Assembly (NCBI GenBank): GCA_963791945.1
Contig: CAWBUD010000002.1
Span: 1,984,001 to 2,048,000 of the forward strand
From: PALSA-1003 sp963791945
Lineage (GTDB): Bacteria > Pseudomonadota > Gammaproteobacteria > Burkholderiales > Casimicrobiaceae
Reading direction: 5' to 3'
Length of the DNA stretch: 64,000 nucleotides
Made by a program: the position numbers and the translations under genes. Within the stretch, counting starts at the first letter, position 1. Each line of letters opens with the position of its first letter. A model generated the notes under the pieces. That model searched no databases, was not told the DNA's origin, and was given only the letters and a program-made list of their open reading frames with translations. This document shows, piece after piece, positions 34,719 through 42,905 of this stretch.

Positions 34719-35609
34719 TCAGCCGACTAACAGCGACCCGAGCTCCAGCGACGCTTCGTGCAGAGGCCGGAAGAACTGTTCCGCCATCTCCGCCGCAGGC
34801 AGCAGCCTGCCTTGCAGAATCACGTTCATCCCGGCGACGTAGTGACCGCCGGCATCGCGCACGGGTACCGCGAGCGTGCAAAGCCGCACCTCCATCTGCT
34901 GGCTCGCGAAAGCGAATCCGTTGGCGCGGATGGTCTTGAGCGTCTCGCGCAATCGCTCCGCCGTAGTCAGCGTGTAATCCGTGTAGCGATAGAACCGCGC
35001 GCGTGCCAGATATTCGTCGAGCGCCTCCGCGGACAGATGCGCGAGCAGCACCTGACCGATCGACGTGCAATACGCCGGCAGCCGGCGCCCGACGTTGAGC
35101 GCGGGGGACATGATCCGCGACGATGAGGAGCGCGCGAGATAGACGATTTCGTCGCCGTCCAGGATCGCGAGCGAGCACCCTTCGCGCAGCGACTCGCTAA
35201 GGCGATCGAGGATCGGCTGGGCGAGCACCGCGAGCGGCGACGACGAGAGATAGGCGTGGCCGATCGACAGCACGCGCGGCCGCAGATAGAAGTGTTGCGC
35301 GTCGTCCGCCGCCACGAACCCGAGCTTCTGGAGCGTATGCAGGCCGCGCCGTGCCGTGGCACGCGGAATGCCGGTGCGGTGACTGACCTGCGCAATCGAC
35401 ATCCTGCGCTTCTTATCCGACAGCGCGAGCAGCACAGCGAGGCCGCGCGCAAGCGCGGTCACGAAATCGGAATCGTCGGCGAAGCGTGCGATCGTCTCTG
35501 CGGCCAGCACATCGGGTTCGAAGAGCGATCTCGGAACGGCGGGCACAAGAGGCGCAGCAGGCACCCCCTTGACGGACACCGCTTTGGCAACAACCCGACG
35601 ACGAGCCAT
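34719..35609 (-). CDS. IclR family regulator, PobR/PcaR-like (cluster 2)
   Basis: 296 residues. A ~45-residue variable N-terminus is followed by the winged HTH (FVTALARGLAVLLALSDKKR, then SHRTGIPRATARRGLHTL) and the effector domain with GRRLPAYCTSIGQVLLAHLS, a segment typical of the PobR/PcaR/PcaU branch that senses aromatic acids such as 4-hydroxybenzoate or protocatechuate. ATG 35609 has AGGAG upstream. It is divergent from the acylating aldehyde dehydrogenase, so it probably controls cluster 2. The ligand is inferred to be an aromatic or hydroaromatic acid. Confidence 0.88.
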   Translation of the reverse strand: MARRRVVAKAVSVKGVPAAPLVPAVPRSLFEPDVLAAETIARFADDSDFVTALARGLAVLLALSDKKRRMSIAQVSHRTGIPRATARRGLHTLQKLGFVAADDAQHFYLRPRVLSIGHAYLSSSPLAVLAQPILDRLSESLREGCSLAILDGDEIVYLARSSSSRIMSPALNVGRRLPAYCTSIGQVLLAHLSAEALDEYLARARFYRYTDYTLTTAERLRETLKTIRANGFAFASQQMEVRLCTLAVPVRDAGGHYVAGMNVILQGRLLPAAEMAEQFFRPLHEASLELGSLLVG

Positions 35610-35760
35610 GGGCTCACTCCTGCAAGCTTGCGCGGTTCAAAAATCGGACATGCCGATCCGGACAGCGACCATCTCATACAGAATCGTTCGCGAATCTTAT
35701 CTTGGATCAAATCCGCCAGCAAAGGTGGGCGCCTAGCGCACTAATAGGCGGCTCACGCCC

Positions 35761-35789
35761 TTGACGCCCAGTTTGTACGGACCTATCGT
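35761..35789 (+). promoter_or_regulatory. Sigma70-type promoter of cluster 2
   Basis: TTGACG (35761-35766), a 17-bp spacer and TATCGT (35784-35789). The start would be near 35796, leaving a ~140-nt leader before the acylating dehydrogenase. It lies in the divergent gap with IclR. Confidence 0.55.
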
Positions 35790-35842
35790 CACTCTCAGAA
35801 CGACGCGAGACAGCGGCGAACCGACTCGACTGACTCGGCAGA

Positions 35843-35856
35843 TCGATCCCGATCGA
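35843..35856. promoter_or_regulatory. Small palindrome in the cluster 2 leader
   Basis: TCGATC-CC-GATCGA, a perfect 6-bp inverted repeat ~50 bp after the predicted start site. Candidate operator for the divergent IclR; weak evidence. Confidence 0.3.
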
Positions 35857-35938
35857 GGCATAGCGCACGGTGATGGCGACGGTCCGCCGTTCGGTTGGCA
35901 CTGCCTGAGAAACACGAACACCTGAAGAGGATTCGCAC

Positions 35939-37387
35939 ATGGCCACAGCGATCGACACCAGGAAGGGCATCAGCGACGAGCAGCAGCAGGAGCTCGATCA
36001 GGCCTTCGAGCGCGCCCGGAAGGCGCTCGCGGTCATCGAAACCTACGACCAGGCGCGCGTCGATCGGCTGTGCCAGGCCGTCGCCTGGGCGGTTGCCAAC
36101 AAGAGGACCTTCACGCGGCTCGTGGAAATGGGTATCGAGGAAAGCGGGCTCGGCGATGCGGTGAGCCGCATGGGCAAGCGCATGAAAATTCGCGGCGTGC
36201 TGCGCGATGCGCTGCGCCAGAAGAGCGTCGGCATCATCGACGAGAATCCGGAGAAGGGCATCGTCAAGTACGGCAAGCCCGCCGGCGTTCTGGCCTGCAT
36301 CGTGCCCACGACCAATCCGGATCTCACCCCGGCGGGCAATGCAATCTACGCCATCAAGGCGCGCGATGTGGTGATCTTCTCGCCGCATCCCCGCTCGAGG
36401 AATACTTCGTTCGAAACGGTGCGACTGATGCGCGAGGCGCTGGAGCGCGAGGGCGCGCCGGCCGACATCCTGCAGTGCCTGACCAAGGTCAACATCCCGA
36501 TGTCGCAGGCGCTGATGGCGCGCGCCGATCTCGTGCTCGCGACCGGTGGCCAGCCGATGGTGCGCGCCGCATACAGCTCAGGCACGCCGGCCTACGGCGT
36601 GGGCGCGGGCAACTCGACGATGATCATCGACGAGACGGCGAACGTCGAAGAAGCGGCACGCAACACCCGGCTTTCCAAGACGTCGGATTTCGGCTCTGGC
36701 TGCTCGGCCGACGGCAACCTCATTATCGAAGCGTCGATCTTTGACAAGATGGTGAGTCAGCTCCAGCTCGAAGGCGGCTACTTCGCGAGCGAGCAGGAAA
36801 AGACCGCGCTCAAGCGCGCGATGTGGGACGCCGAAGGCCACCGTACGCCGAACACCGTGGCGATCGCCCCGCAACAGCTCGCGCGCATCGCCGGCTTCTC
36901 GATCCCCGCCCATTGCAAATTCATCGTCGTTCACGGCGACGGCATCGGCAAGGAGCATCTGTTCTCGAGCGAGAAGCTGACCACGCTGCTCGCGGTCTAC
37001 AAGTACAGCGGCTTCGATCAGGCGCTCGCGATGATGCGCGGCATCTACGAAGTCGGCGGCAAGGGTCACTCGTGCGGCATCTATTCCTTCGATCAGGACC
37101 ACATTCATCGGCTGGCCCTCGCCGCGCCGGTATCGCGAATCATGGTCCGTCAGCCGCAATCGAAGGCGAACGCGGGTGCGTTCAACAACGGCATGCCGAT
37201 GACCTCCAGTCTGGGCTGCGGCACCTGGGGCGGCAACATCGTCTCGGAGAATGTGCACCTCAAGCACTACATGAACACCACGTGGGTATCGGTTCCGATC
37301 AAGGAAGACAAGCCGTCCGATGAGGAGCTCTTCGGGGCGTTCTACGATCCGGAGCTCGAAGCCGAGATCGAGACGATCGCAACGTGA
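35939..37387 (+). CDS. CoA-acylating aldehyde dehydrogenase, sulfoacetaldehyde dehydrogenase-like
   Basis: 482 residues, of the acylating ALDH branch (EutE/SauS-like) rather than classical ALDH. The catalytic Cys255 is in DFGSGCSADGN; VPTTNPDLTPAGNAIYAIKA (~123) is the family signature. The general-base Glu of non-acylating ALDHs is not found in its usual place. Reaction: aldehyde + CoA + NAD(P)+ to acyl-CoA, reversible. Closest characterised relatives by motif are sulfoacetaldehyde dehydrogenases, but no other sulfonate gene is present, so the substrate may be another short aldehyde. It is the first gene of the operon, 35 bp before the citrate-synthase-like gene. Confidence 0.87.
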   Translation: MATAIDTRKGISDEQQQELDQAFERARKALAVIETYDQARVDRLCQAVAWAVANKRTFTRLVEMGIEESGLGDAVSRMGKRMKIRGVLRDALRQKSVGIIDENPEKGIVKYGKPAGVLACIVPTTNPDLTPAGNAIYAIKARDVVIFSPHPRSRNTSFETVRLMREALEREGAPADILQCLTKVNIPMSQALMARADLVLATGGQPMVRAAYSSGTPAYGVGAGNSTMIIDETANVEEAARNTRLSKTSDFGSGCSADGNLIIEASIFDKMVSQLQLEGGYFASEQEKTALKRAMWDAEGHRTPNTVAIAPQQLARIAGFSIPAHCKFIVVHGDGIGKEHLFSSEKLTTLLAVYKYSGFDQALAMMRGIYEVGGKGHSCGIYSFDQDHIHRLALAAPVSRIMVRQPQSKANAGAFNNGMPMTSSLGCGTWGGNIVSENVHLKHYMNTTWVSVPIKEDKPSDEELFGAFYDPELEAEIETIAT

Positions 37388-37421
37388 GTTTGCCGAAGCG
37401 ACCGAGGAGCATTTTTCATCC

Positions 37422-38309
37422 ATGACGACCAAGAGCCCCGAACAGCTGCTCGATGACTGCGGCGCGTGGTGGGACACGGCGATCATCGACATCCACCCCG
37501 GCAAGATCGCGATCCGCGGCTATCCGGTGGAACAGTTGATCGGCCGCATCCGTTTTCCCGAAATGATCTGGCTCATGTTGCGCGGCGAGCTGCCGTCGCT
37601 CGCTCAGGCCGAGCTCCTCGAGGCGGCGCTTGTGCCCGGCGTCGACCACGGGCCGCATGCGCCGTCGATCGCGATTGCGCGGATGGCGGTGACCTGCGGC
37701 CTGCCAGTGAATGGCGCAATGGCCTCGGCGATCAACGTGCTCGACGACATCCACGGCGGCGCCGGTCAGCAGTGCATGGAGCTCTACCGCGAGATTGACG
37801 CCGAAGCCGGGCCGAACGGCGATCTGGTGACCGCAGCGACGACAGTCATCGAACGCCACCGCGAAGCGGGGGAAAAGATCGTTCCCGGCTTCGGCCATCG
37901 CTTCCATCCTGTCGACCCGCGAACGGCGCCGCTGCTCGCACTCGTTGCGAAAGCGGTCGCGGCGGGCATTGTATCGGGTCGCTTCGCCGCCGTCGGCCGC
38001 GGCGTCGAGCAGGCCCTGGGCGCGATCAAGAAGCGCCTTATCCCGATGAACATCGACGGCGTCACGGCGGTCATCTTCTGCGAGCTCGGGTTCGAGCCCG
38101 AGCTCGGACGAGGGCTCTTCGTCCTGTCTCGATCCGTGGGGATTCTCGCCCACGCGTGGGAGCAGAAACAGCGCGGACGCCGGATCATGGGACCGATGCC
38201 GCGCGAAATTCCATTCCGTTACAGCGGTGCCCCGCTTCGCGACGTGCCGCCGCGCGGCGCCCAGACATCTGCGCCGACGGCCGAAGCAGTGCTCGAAGAG
38301 CGCTCGTAG
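37422..38309 (+). CDS. Citrate-synthase-fold protein, citryl-CoA lyase-like (cluster 2)
   Basis: 295 residues and a close paralog of the gene at 12085, with the same His (DDIHGGAGQ, ~110), His/Arg (PGFGHRFHPVDPR, ~158) and Asp (MNIDGVTAV, ~211) catalytic positions. The first 225 residues are almost identical between the copies; the last ~35 differ. ATG 37422 is chosen; the frame is open into the previous gene. It precedes the ThDP gene by 42 bp, the same order and spacing as in cluster 1, so the two enzymes probably act in consecutive steps. The acyl-CoA substrate is not known. Confidence 0.85.
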   Translation: MTTKSPEQLLDDCGAWWDTAIIDIHPGKIAIRGYPVEQLIGRIRFPEMIWLMLRGELPSLAQAELLEAALVPGVDHGPHAPSIAIARMAVTCGLPVNGAMASAINVLDDIHGGAGQQCMELYREIDAEAGPNGDLVTAATTVIERHREAGEKIVPGFGHRFHPVDPRTAPLLALVAKAVAAGIVSGRFAAVGRGVEQALGAIKKRLIPMNIDGVTAVIFCELGFEPELGRGLFVLSRSVGILAHAWEQKQRGRRIMGPMPREIPFRYSGAPLRDVPPRGAQTSAPTAEAVLEERS

Positions 38310-38351
38310 AGCGCCGGCAGCCATCCTTGGCCGCGACGTGAGGAGAGACGC

Positions 38352-40127
38352 ATGAAGGACCTGATCTCCCATCAACTGGTGAAATATCTCGAGGCGCGCG
38401 GCGTCGAGCATGTGTTCGGCCTGTGCGGCCACACCAACATCGCCGTTCTGGCCGCGATGGAGAAGAGCCGCATCAAGTTCGTCAACGTGCGCCACGAGCA
38501 GATCGCCGCGCACATGGCGGACGGCTACGCACGAGCGAAGCGACAGACTGCGGTGGTGCTGTCGCATCTCGGCCCGGGACTCACCAACGCGGCGACCGGC
38601 GTGGCGAACGCCGCACTCGACTCGATTCCGATGGTGGTGATCGCCGGCGACGTGCCGACGCACTATCACGGCAAGCATGCGCACCAGGAAGTCAACGCCC
38701 ACGCCGATGCGTCGCAGTACGAGATCTATCGGCCGTTCGTCAAGCGCGCCTGGCGGATCGATCAGCCCCACCTCTTTCCCGAGATCATCGAGAAGGCGTT
38801 CGCTCTCGCGGAGAGCGGCCGTCGGGGACCCGTGCTGGTCGACGTGCCGATGGATATCTTTTCCAAGCAGATCGACACCGAGCTCTTCGAGCGCCTGTCG
38901 CACAACGCCAAGACGCTGCGTAAGCCTTCGCTGGACGACGCGACCGCAGCCGAGATCGTGAAGAAGCTCGTCGCGGCGAAACGCCCGCTGCTCTACGTCG
39001 GCGGCGGCGTCATCGGCGCCGACGCGACGATCGAGCTCCGCAGCCTCGTCGATCATCTGCAGATTCCGGTCGCGCATACGCTTATGGGCAAGGGTGCGCT
39101 GCCCGACGACCATCCCTTCGTGCTCGGCATGACCGGCTTCTGGGGCACGAAGTTCATCAACGAACAGTGCAAAGGCGCCGACTGGATCCTCGCGCTCGGG
39201 ACGCGCTTTTCCGAGGCCGACTGCAGCTCGTGGGAGCGCGAATACACGTTCAACTTCCCGCCCACCAGGCTGATGCAGATCGACATCGACCCGACCGAGA
39301 TCGGACGCAATTATCCGGTGGAAATCGGCGCGGTCGCCGACCTGAAATCCGCCCTGAAGGTGCTCCATCGCGTCGCGCGCACGCTGCTTCCCGACGGCAT
39401 CCGCCGTCCTGCGCTGGCGAGCGAGATCGCCGCGGTGCGCGCCGCGTTCGTCGAGAGCAACCGCAAGCACGCCGAGAGCGACGCGTACCCGATGCGTCCC
39501 GAGCGCATTCTCGCCGACGTTCGGGCGGCGCTCCCTCGCGACGCGCTGATTACGACTGACGTCGGCTGGAACAAGAATGGCGTCGGCCAGCAGTTTCCGA
39601 TCCTCGAGCCGGACACGATCTTCACGCCCGGCGGTTTTGCGACCATGGGGTTCGGCGCTCCGGCGGCGCTCGGCGCCAAGCTCGCGCGGCCGGACCGCGT
39701 CGTTGTCGCCCTGGTCGGCGACGGTGGCTTCGGCCAGAACCCGGCGCTGCTTGCAACCGCGTTCGAGGAAGACATCGCGGTCGTGTGGGTGATCATGAAC
39801 AACTTCGCCTTCGGCACCATCGCCGGTCTCGAGAAAGCGCATTACGGCACGACGTTCGGCACGGTGTTCGAAAAGAACGGCAAGCCGTACTCGCCCGACT
39901 ACGCGGCAATCGCGAAGGCCTACGGGATCGACGGCTTGAAGGTGAATTCGGCGGGCGAATTCGCCCCGGCGTTCGAGCGCGCGATCGCCTGCAAGCGGCC
40001 GTTCGTCATCGACGTGGCGATGCAGAACGAGCCGGTTCCCACCGCGGGACACTGGAACATCATGGACATCTATTCGCCGGGCAGGAAGGTGCATCACGTG
40101 AGCACCGACGGAGCGGTGCACGCCTGA
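38352..40127 (+). CDS. ThDP-dependent enzyme, acetolactate synthase/2-hydroxyacyl-CoA lyase-like (cluster 2)
   Basis: 591 residues, the same length as its paralog at 10262 and highly similar throughout. Glu49 in RHEQIAAHMADGYARA and GDG (~456) to NN (~482) are the ThDP elements. The central domain (RPLLYVGGGVIGADATIELR) is the Rossmann-like domain that in relatives binds FAD or ADP/CoA. GAGGAGAG lies before the ATG. In cluster 2 it is followed by a TIM-barrel isomerase-like gene rather than dctP. The reaction may be cleavage of a 2-hydroxyacyl-CoA or decarboxylation/ligation of a 2-oxoacid, giving an aldehyde for the acylating dehydrogenase. Confidence 0.86.
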   Translation: MKDLISHQLVKYLEARGVEHVFGLCGHTNIAVLAAMEKSRIKFVNVRHEQIAAHMADGYARAKRQTAVVLSHLGPGLTNAATGVANAALDSIPMVVIAGDVPTHYHGKHAHQEVNAHADASQYEIYRPFVKRAWRIDQPHLFPEIIEKAFALAESGRRGPVLVDVPMDIFSKQIDTELFERLSHNAKTLRKPSLDDATAAEIVKKLVAAKRPLLYVGGGVIGADATIELRSLVDHLQIPVAHTLMGKGALPDDHPFVLGMTGFWGTKFINEQCKGADWILALGTRFSEADCSSWEREYTFNFPPTRLMQIDIDPTEIGRNYPVEIGAVADLKSALKVLHRVARTLLPDGIRRPALASEIAAVRAAFVESNRKHAESDAYPMRPERILADVRAALPRDALITTDVGWNKNGVGQQFPILEPDTIFTPGGFATMGFGAPAALGAKLARPDRVVVALVGDGGFGQNPALLATAFEEDIAVVWVIMNNFAFGTIAGLEKAHYGTTFGTVFEKNGKPYSPDYAAIAKAYGIDGLKVNSAGEFAPAFERAIACKRPFVIDVAMQNEPVPTAGHWNIMDIYSPGRKVHHVSTDGAVHA

Positions 40128-40157
40128 GAGCGTGGACAGCGCCCTCAAGGAGGAACC

Positions 40158-41033
40158 ATGAAACACGACTATTCCCTCGCTCACCTGACGGTGCTCTCGC
40201 TCGCGCCGCCTCAGGTGGTCGACGTGGCTGCGCGGACCGGCTACCGCTACGCGAGCCTGCGGATGACCCGGGTCACCGCCGCCGAGGTTCTGTACGACCT
40301 GGCACGCGATCGCGCACTGATGAAGGAAACCAAGGCGCGGCTCGACGATACCGGCGTCGACGTGCTCGACGTCGAGCTCTTCCGCATGGATCCGAAACAC
40401 GCGCCCGACGACTTCGCCGCGGAGCTCCACGCCACCGCGGAGCTCGGCGCAACGAACATCATCGCTCAGCTTCCCGATCCTGACCACGAGCGCGTAACCG
40501 AGCGCTTTGCTCGCCTGTGCGATCTCGCGAAGCCTCTTGGCATCTTCGTGAATCTCGAGTTCCCGCACTGGACCGAGACGGGAAACCTCACCGAGGCGAC
40601 TCGTGTCCTGCGCGCGGTGAACCGATCCAACGCGGCGATGCTGATCGATATGCTGCACATGGCGCGCTCGAGCTCGAGCTGCGATGAGCTGCGCAAGCTT
40701 CCGCGCGAGTGGTTCCGCTTTGCGCACGTCTGCGACGCCGAGAAGCAGTGCCCGGCGACGATCGAAGCGATCATCCGCACGGCACGCGATGAGCGGCTCT
40801 TTCCCGGCGAGGGCACGATCGACGTGCGTGGCATCCTCGCCTGCATGCCCGAGGATATCCCGTACTCGCTGGAGATTCCCCGTGTCGCTCTGACGAAGGC
40901 GGTCGGACCGGAGGAAGTCGCGCGGCTCGCGATCCGTGTCGCGCAGAGTCATCTCGACGACCGGCCCAGGCGGGCAACTGTGACGGCGGGTTCGGCAAGC
41001 GTGCCGGCGCACACAGCTCCAGCGGCTGCGTAG
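40158..41033 (+). CDS. Sugar phosphate isomerase/epimerase-like TIM barrel protein (TIM1)
   Basis: 291 residues, AP-endonuclease-2-like TIM barrel. Probable metal ligands are in FVNLEFPHWTE (Glu, ~136), LIDMLHMAR (Asp and His, ~163), FAHVCDA (His, ~190) and IPYSLEIP (Glu, ~243). DERLFPGEGTIDVRG is a further conserved stretch. Family members isomerise, epimerise or dehydrate polyhydroxylated compounds. A strong ribosome site (AAGGAGG) precedes ATG 40158. It is a paralog of the gene at 47753. The last ~20 residues are Ala/Pro-rich and disordered. The reaction is unknown. Confidence 0.82.
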   Translation: MKHDYSLAHLTVLSLAPPQVVDVAARTGYRYASLRMTRVTAAEVLYDLARDRALMKETKARLDDTGVDVLDVELFRMDPKHAPDDFAAELHATAELGATNIIAQLPDPDHERVTERFARLCDLAKPLGIFVNLEFPHWTETGNLTEATRVLRAVNRSNAAMLIDMLHMARSSSSCDELRKLPREWFRFAHVCDAEKQCPATIEAIIRTARDERLFPGEGTIDVRGILACMPEDIPYSLEIPRVALTKAVGPEEVARLAIRVAQSHLDDRPRRATVTAGSASVPAHTAPAAA

Positions 41034-41172
41034 ACGGAGACGAGGATCGCCCTGGTCGCAAGCGACCGCAGTTGCATGCCGCGACGGGGTGGTTGGGGGG
41101 ACGGATGCCATCGCCGAAGCGACACGGACTGGACCGGTAATGTGAGCCGCTTGGCGGCTGGGAAACACGTAA

Positions 41173-42006
41173 ATGATCAGCGGTAAGACGACCCTCATCG
41201 CCCATATCGGCTATCCGACCGAAACGTTCAAGGCGCCGCTCATCTACAACCCTTGGTTCGACGCCCACGGCATCGACGCCGTCGTCGTGCCGATGGGCGT
41301 GAAGGCGGAAGACTATCCGTCGACGCTGCGGGCCGTGTTCAAAATGACCAACATTCGCGGTGCGCTGATCACGATGCCGCACAAGGTCACGACCCTGGCG
41401 CTCGCCGACGAGGTGAGCACGACCGCCCGGATCGCGGGCGCCGCCAACGCGCTGCGCAAGGGCACGAATGGAGCGCTCATCGCCGACATGTTCGACGGGA
41501 CAGGATTCACGCGTGGCCTGGCCCGCAAGGGTTTCAAATTCTCCGGTGCGAGATGCCTGGTCGTCGGCGCCGGCGGCGTCGGATCGGCGATTGCCGCGTC
41601 GCTCGCGGCCGAGGGCGTCGCAGCGCTGGTTCTCTTCGATACCCATGCCGCCTCCGCACAGGCGCTCGCCGACCGGCTGAAGCTGCATTACGGCAAGCTC
41701 GAAGTGCGCATTAGCCCACCGGTCGTCGCCGGCCAGGACCTGGTCGTCAATGCTACGCCGATCGGCATGAAGGACGATGATCCACTGCCGTTCGACCTGT
41801 CCCAGCTCGCGCCTTCCACCTTCGTCGGCGAAGTGGTGATGAAACGCGAGATCACTCCGTTCCTCGCCGCGACCAAGGCGCGGGGTTGCCAGATCCAAGT
41901 CGGGACCGATATGCTGTTCGAAATGATTCCCGCCTATCTCGAATTCTTTGGCTTCGGGACGGCGACCCCCGAGGAGCTGCGCACCGTGGCGAAGGTCGCG
42001 TACTGA
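41173..42006 (+). CDS. Shikimate dehydrogenase-like NADP oxidoreductase
   Basis: 277 residues with the AroE fold: an N-terminal substrate domain and a Rossmann domain starting at CLVVGAGGVGSAIA (~126-140). The catalytic Lys71 (ITMPHKVTT, replacing the usual PFK/PHK) and Asp108 (DMFDGTGF, replacing NTDGxGF) are both present; Asn92 is in AANALR. It would interconvert a shikimate-like hydroxyl and ketone with NADP. ATG 41173 is 140 bp after the TIM1 gene, a gap with no visible terminator. Divergence of the substrate loop suggests a compound other than shikimate itself. It is followed after 5 bp by the VOC gene. Confidence 0.85.
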   Translation: MISGKTTLIAHIGYPTETFKAPLIYNPWFDAHGIDAVVVPMGVKAEDYPSTLRAVFKMTNIRGALITMPHKVTTLALADEVSTTARIAGAANALRKGTNGALIADMFDGTGFTRGLARKGFKFSGARCLVVGAGGVGSAIAASLAAEGVAALVLFDTHAASAQALADRLKLHYGKLEVRISPPVVAGQDLVVNATPIGMKDDDPLPFDLSQLAPSTFVGEVVMKREITPFLAATKARGCQIQVGTDMLFEMIPAYLEFFGFGTATPEELRTVAKVAY

Positions 42007-42011
42007 CACCC

Positions 42012-42899
42012 ATGACAAGCAGCATGGAACGCGAGGCGGTTCGCGAAGCCGCCAATCCGATCGGATTCGACGGCATCGAGTACATCGAATTCGCCACCTC
42101 GCGGCCGCAGGCGCTCGGAGGATTCCTCGAGCAGATGGGCTTCCATCTCGTGGCGCGCCATCGCTCGCGCGAGGTGGAGCTTTACCGCCAGGGGCCGATG
42201 AACCTCATCGTCAACGCGCAGCCCGCGGACGTCCCGCGAACCGTGCAGCCGGTCGAGCGCCCCGTCATCAGCGCATTCGCCGTTCGCGTCCGCGACGCCG
42301 ACTACGCGTTCCGGCGCGCGCTCGAGCTTGGCGCATGGGAGATCCCGGTGCGCGCGCGGGCGATGGAGCTCAACGTCCCGGCGATCCACGGCGTGGGCGA
42401 GAGCCTCATCTACTTCGTCGATCGCTATAACGAGTTCTCGATCTACGACATCGATTTCCGCACGATCCCGAGAGCCGAGCCGCCGCCGCCGCCGATCGAG
42501 GGGCTGCATTTCTTCGGCATCGTGCAATACATCGGCGCCGATCGGACAGCGGACTGGGTCGAGTTCTATTCGCGGCTGTTCGGCTTCACGCCCTTACCCG
42601 AGCGCGTGCGCTTCGGGATCCTGCCCAAGGGCCTGCTGCTCGAAAGCCCGTGTCGCAGCTTCTACCTGCAACTGATCGAGCCCGAACCCTCGGCGACCGA
42701 CGTCGAATGGGAAGAGCATCTGCAGCGGATCGGCATCGGCGCCCCCGACGTTCCCGCAGCGGTCAAGCAGCTTCAACGCCGTGGCGTCGAATTCGTCGCC
42801 TCCGAGACCGTGCACGCGGGCGAGCGCGGGGCGCTCACCAAGGCGTATTTCGGCAGCGTTATGTTCGAGCTCGTGCACAGCGAAGCGCCGAAGAAATAG
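42012..42899 (+). CDS. HPPD-like VOC superfamily protein (separate QuiC C-terminal-type domain)
   Basis: 295 residues with two VOC modules (~18-150 and ~160-290). VARHRSREVELYRQGPMNLI followed by VNAQP is typical of the HPPD-like half of QuiC-type 3-dehydroshikimate dehydratases. The expected metal ligands are His166 (EGLHFFGIV) and Glu286 (MFELV), but at the second-His position there is Arg239 (LQRIGIG instead of Q-H-I-A). Thus the iron site is incomplete or uses His236 nearby. It starts 5 bp after the shikimate-dehydrogenase-like stop and ends 6 bp before the TIM2 gene, so the split QuiC halves are adjacent but reversed. Confidence 0.75.
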   Translation: MTSSMEREAVREAANPIGFDGIEYIEFATSRPQALGGFLEQMGFHLVARHRSREVELYRQGPMNLIVNAQPADVPRTVQPVERPVISAFAVRVRDADYAFRRALELGAWEIPVRARAMELNVPAIHGVGESLIYFVDRYNEFSIYDIDFRTIPRAEPPPPPIEGLHFFGIVQYIGADRTADWVEFYSRLFGFTPLPERVRFGILPKGLLLESPCRSFYLQLIEPEPSATDVEWEEHLQRIGIGAPDVPAAVKQLQRRGVEFVASETVHAGERGALTKAYFGSVMFELVHSEAPKK

Positions 42900-42905
42900 C
42901 TGAGT

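Noticed and set aside
38352..40127. Sulfoacetaldehyde acetyltransferase (Xsc) for the ThDP enzyme, completing a sulfonate pathway with the acylating dehydrogenase
   Set aside because: The N-terminal and cofactor-region sequences do not look like Xsc, and no sulfite exporter, phosphotransacetylase or sulfonate ABC gene is present.
37416..41198. 1260-codon open frame on the minus strand
   Set aside because: It is antisense to four strong genes (citrate-synthase-like, ThDP, TIM1 and the gap). Its translation is Arg/His/Asp-rich with no domain, typical of the antiphase of GC-rich coding DNA.
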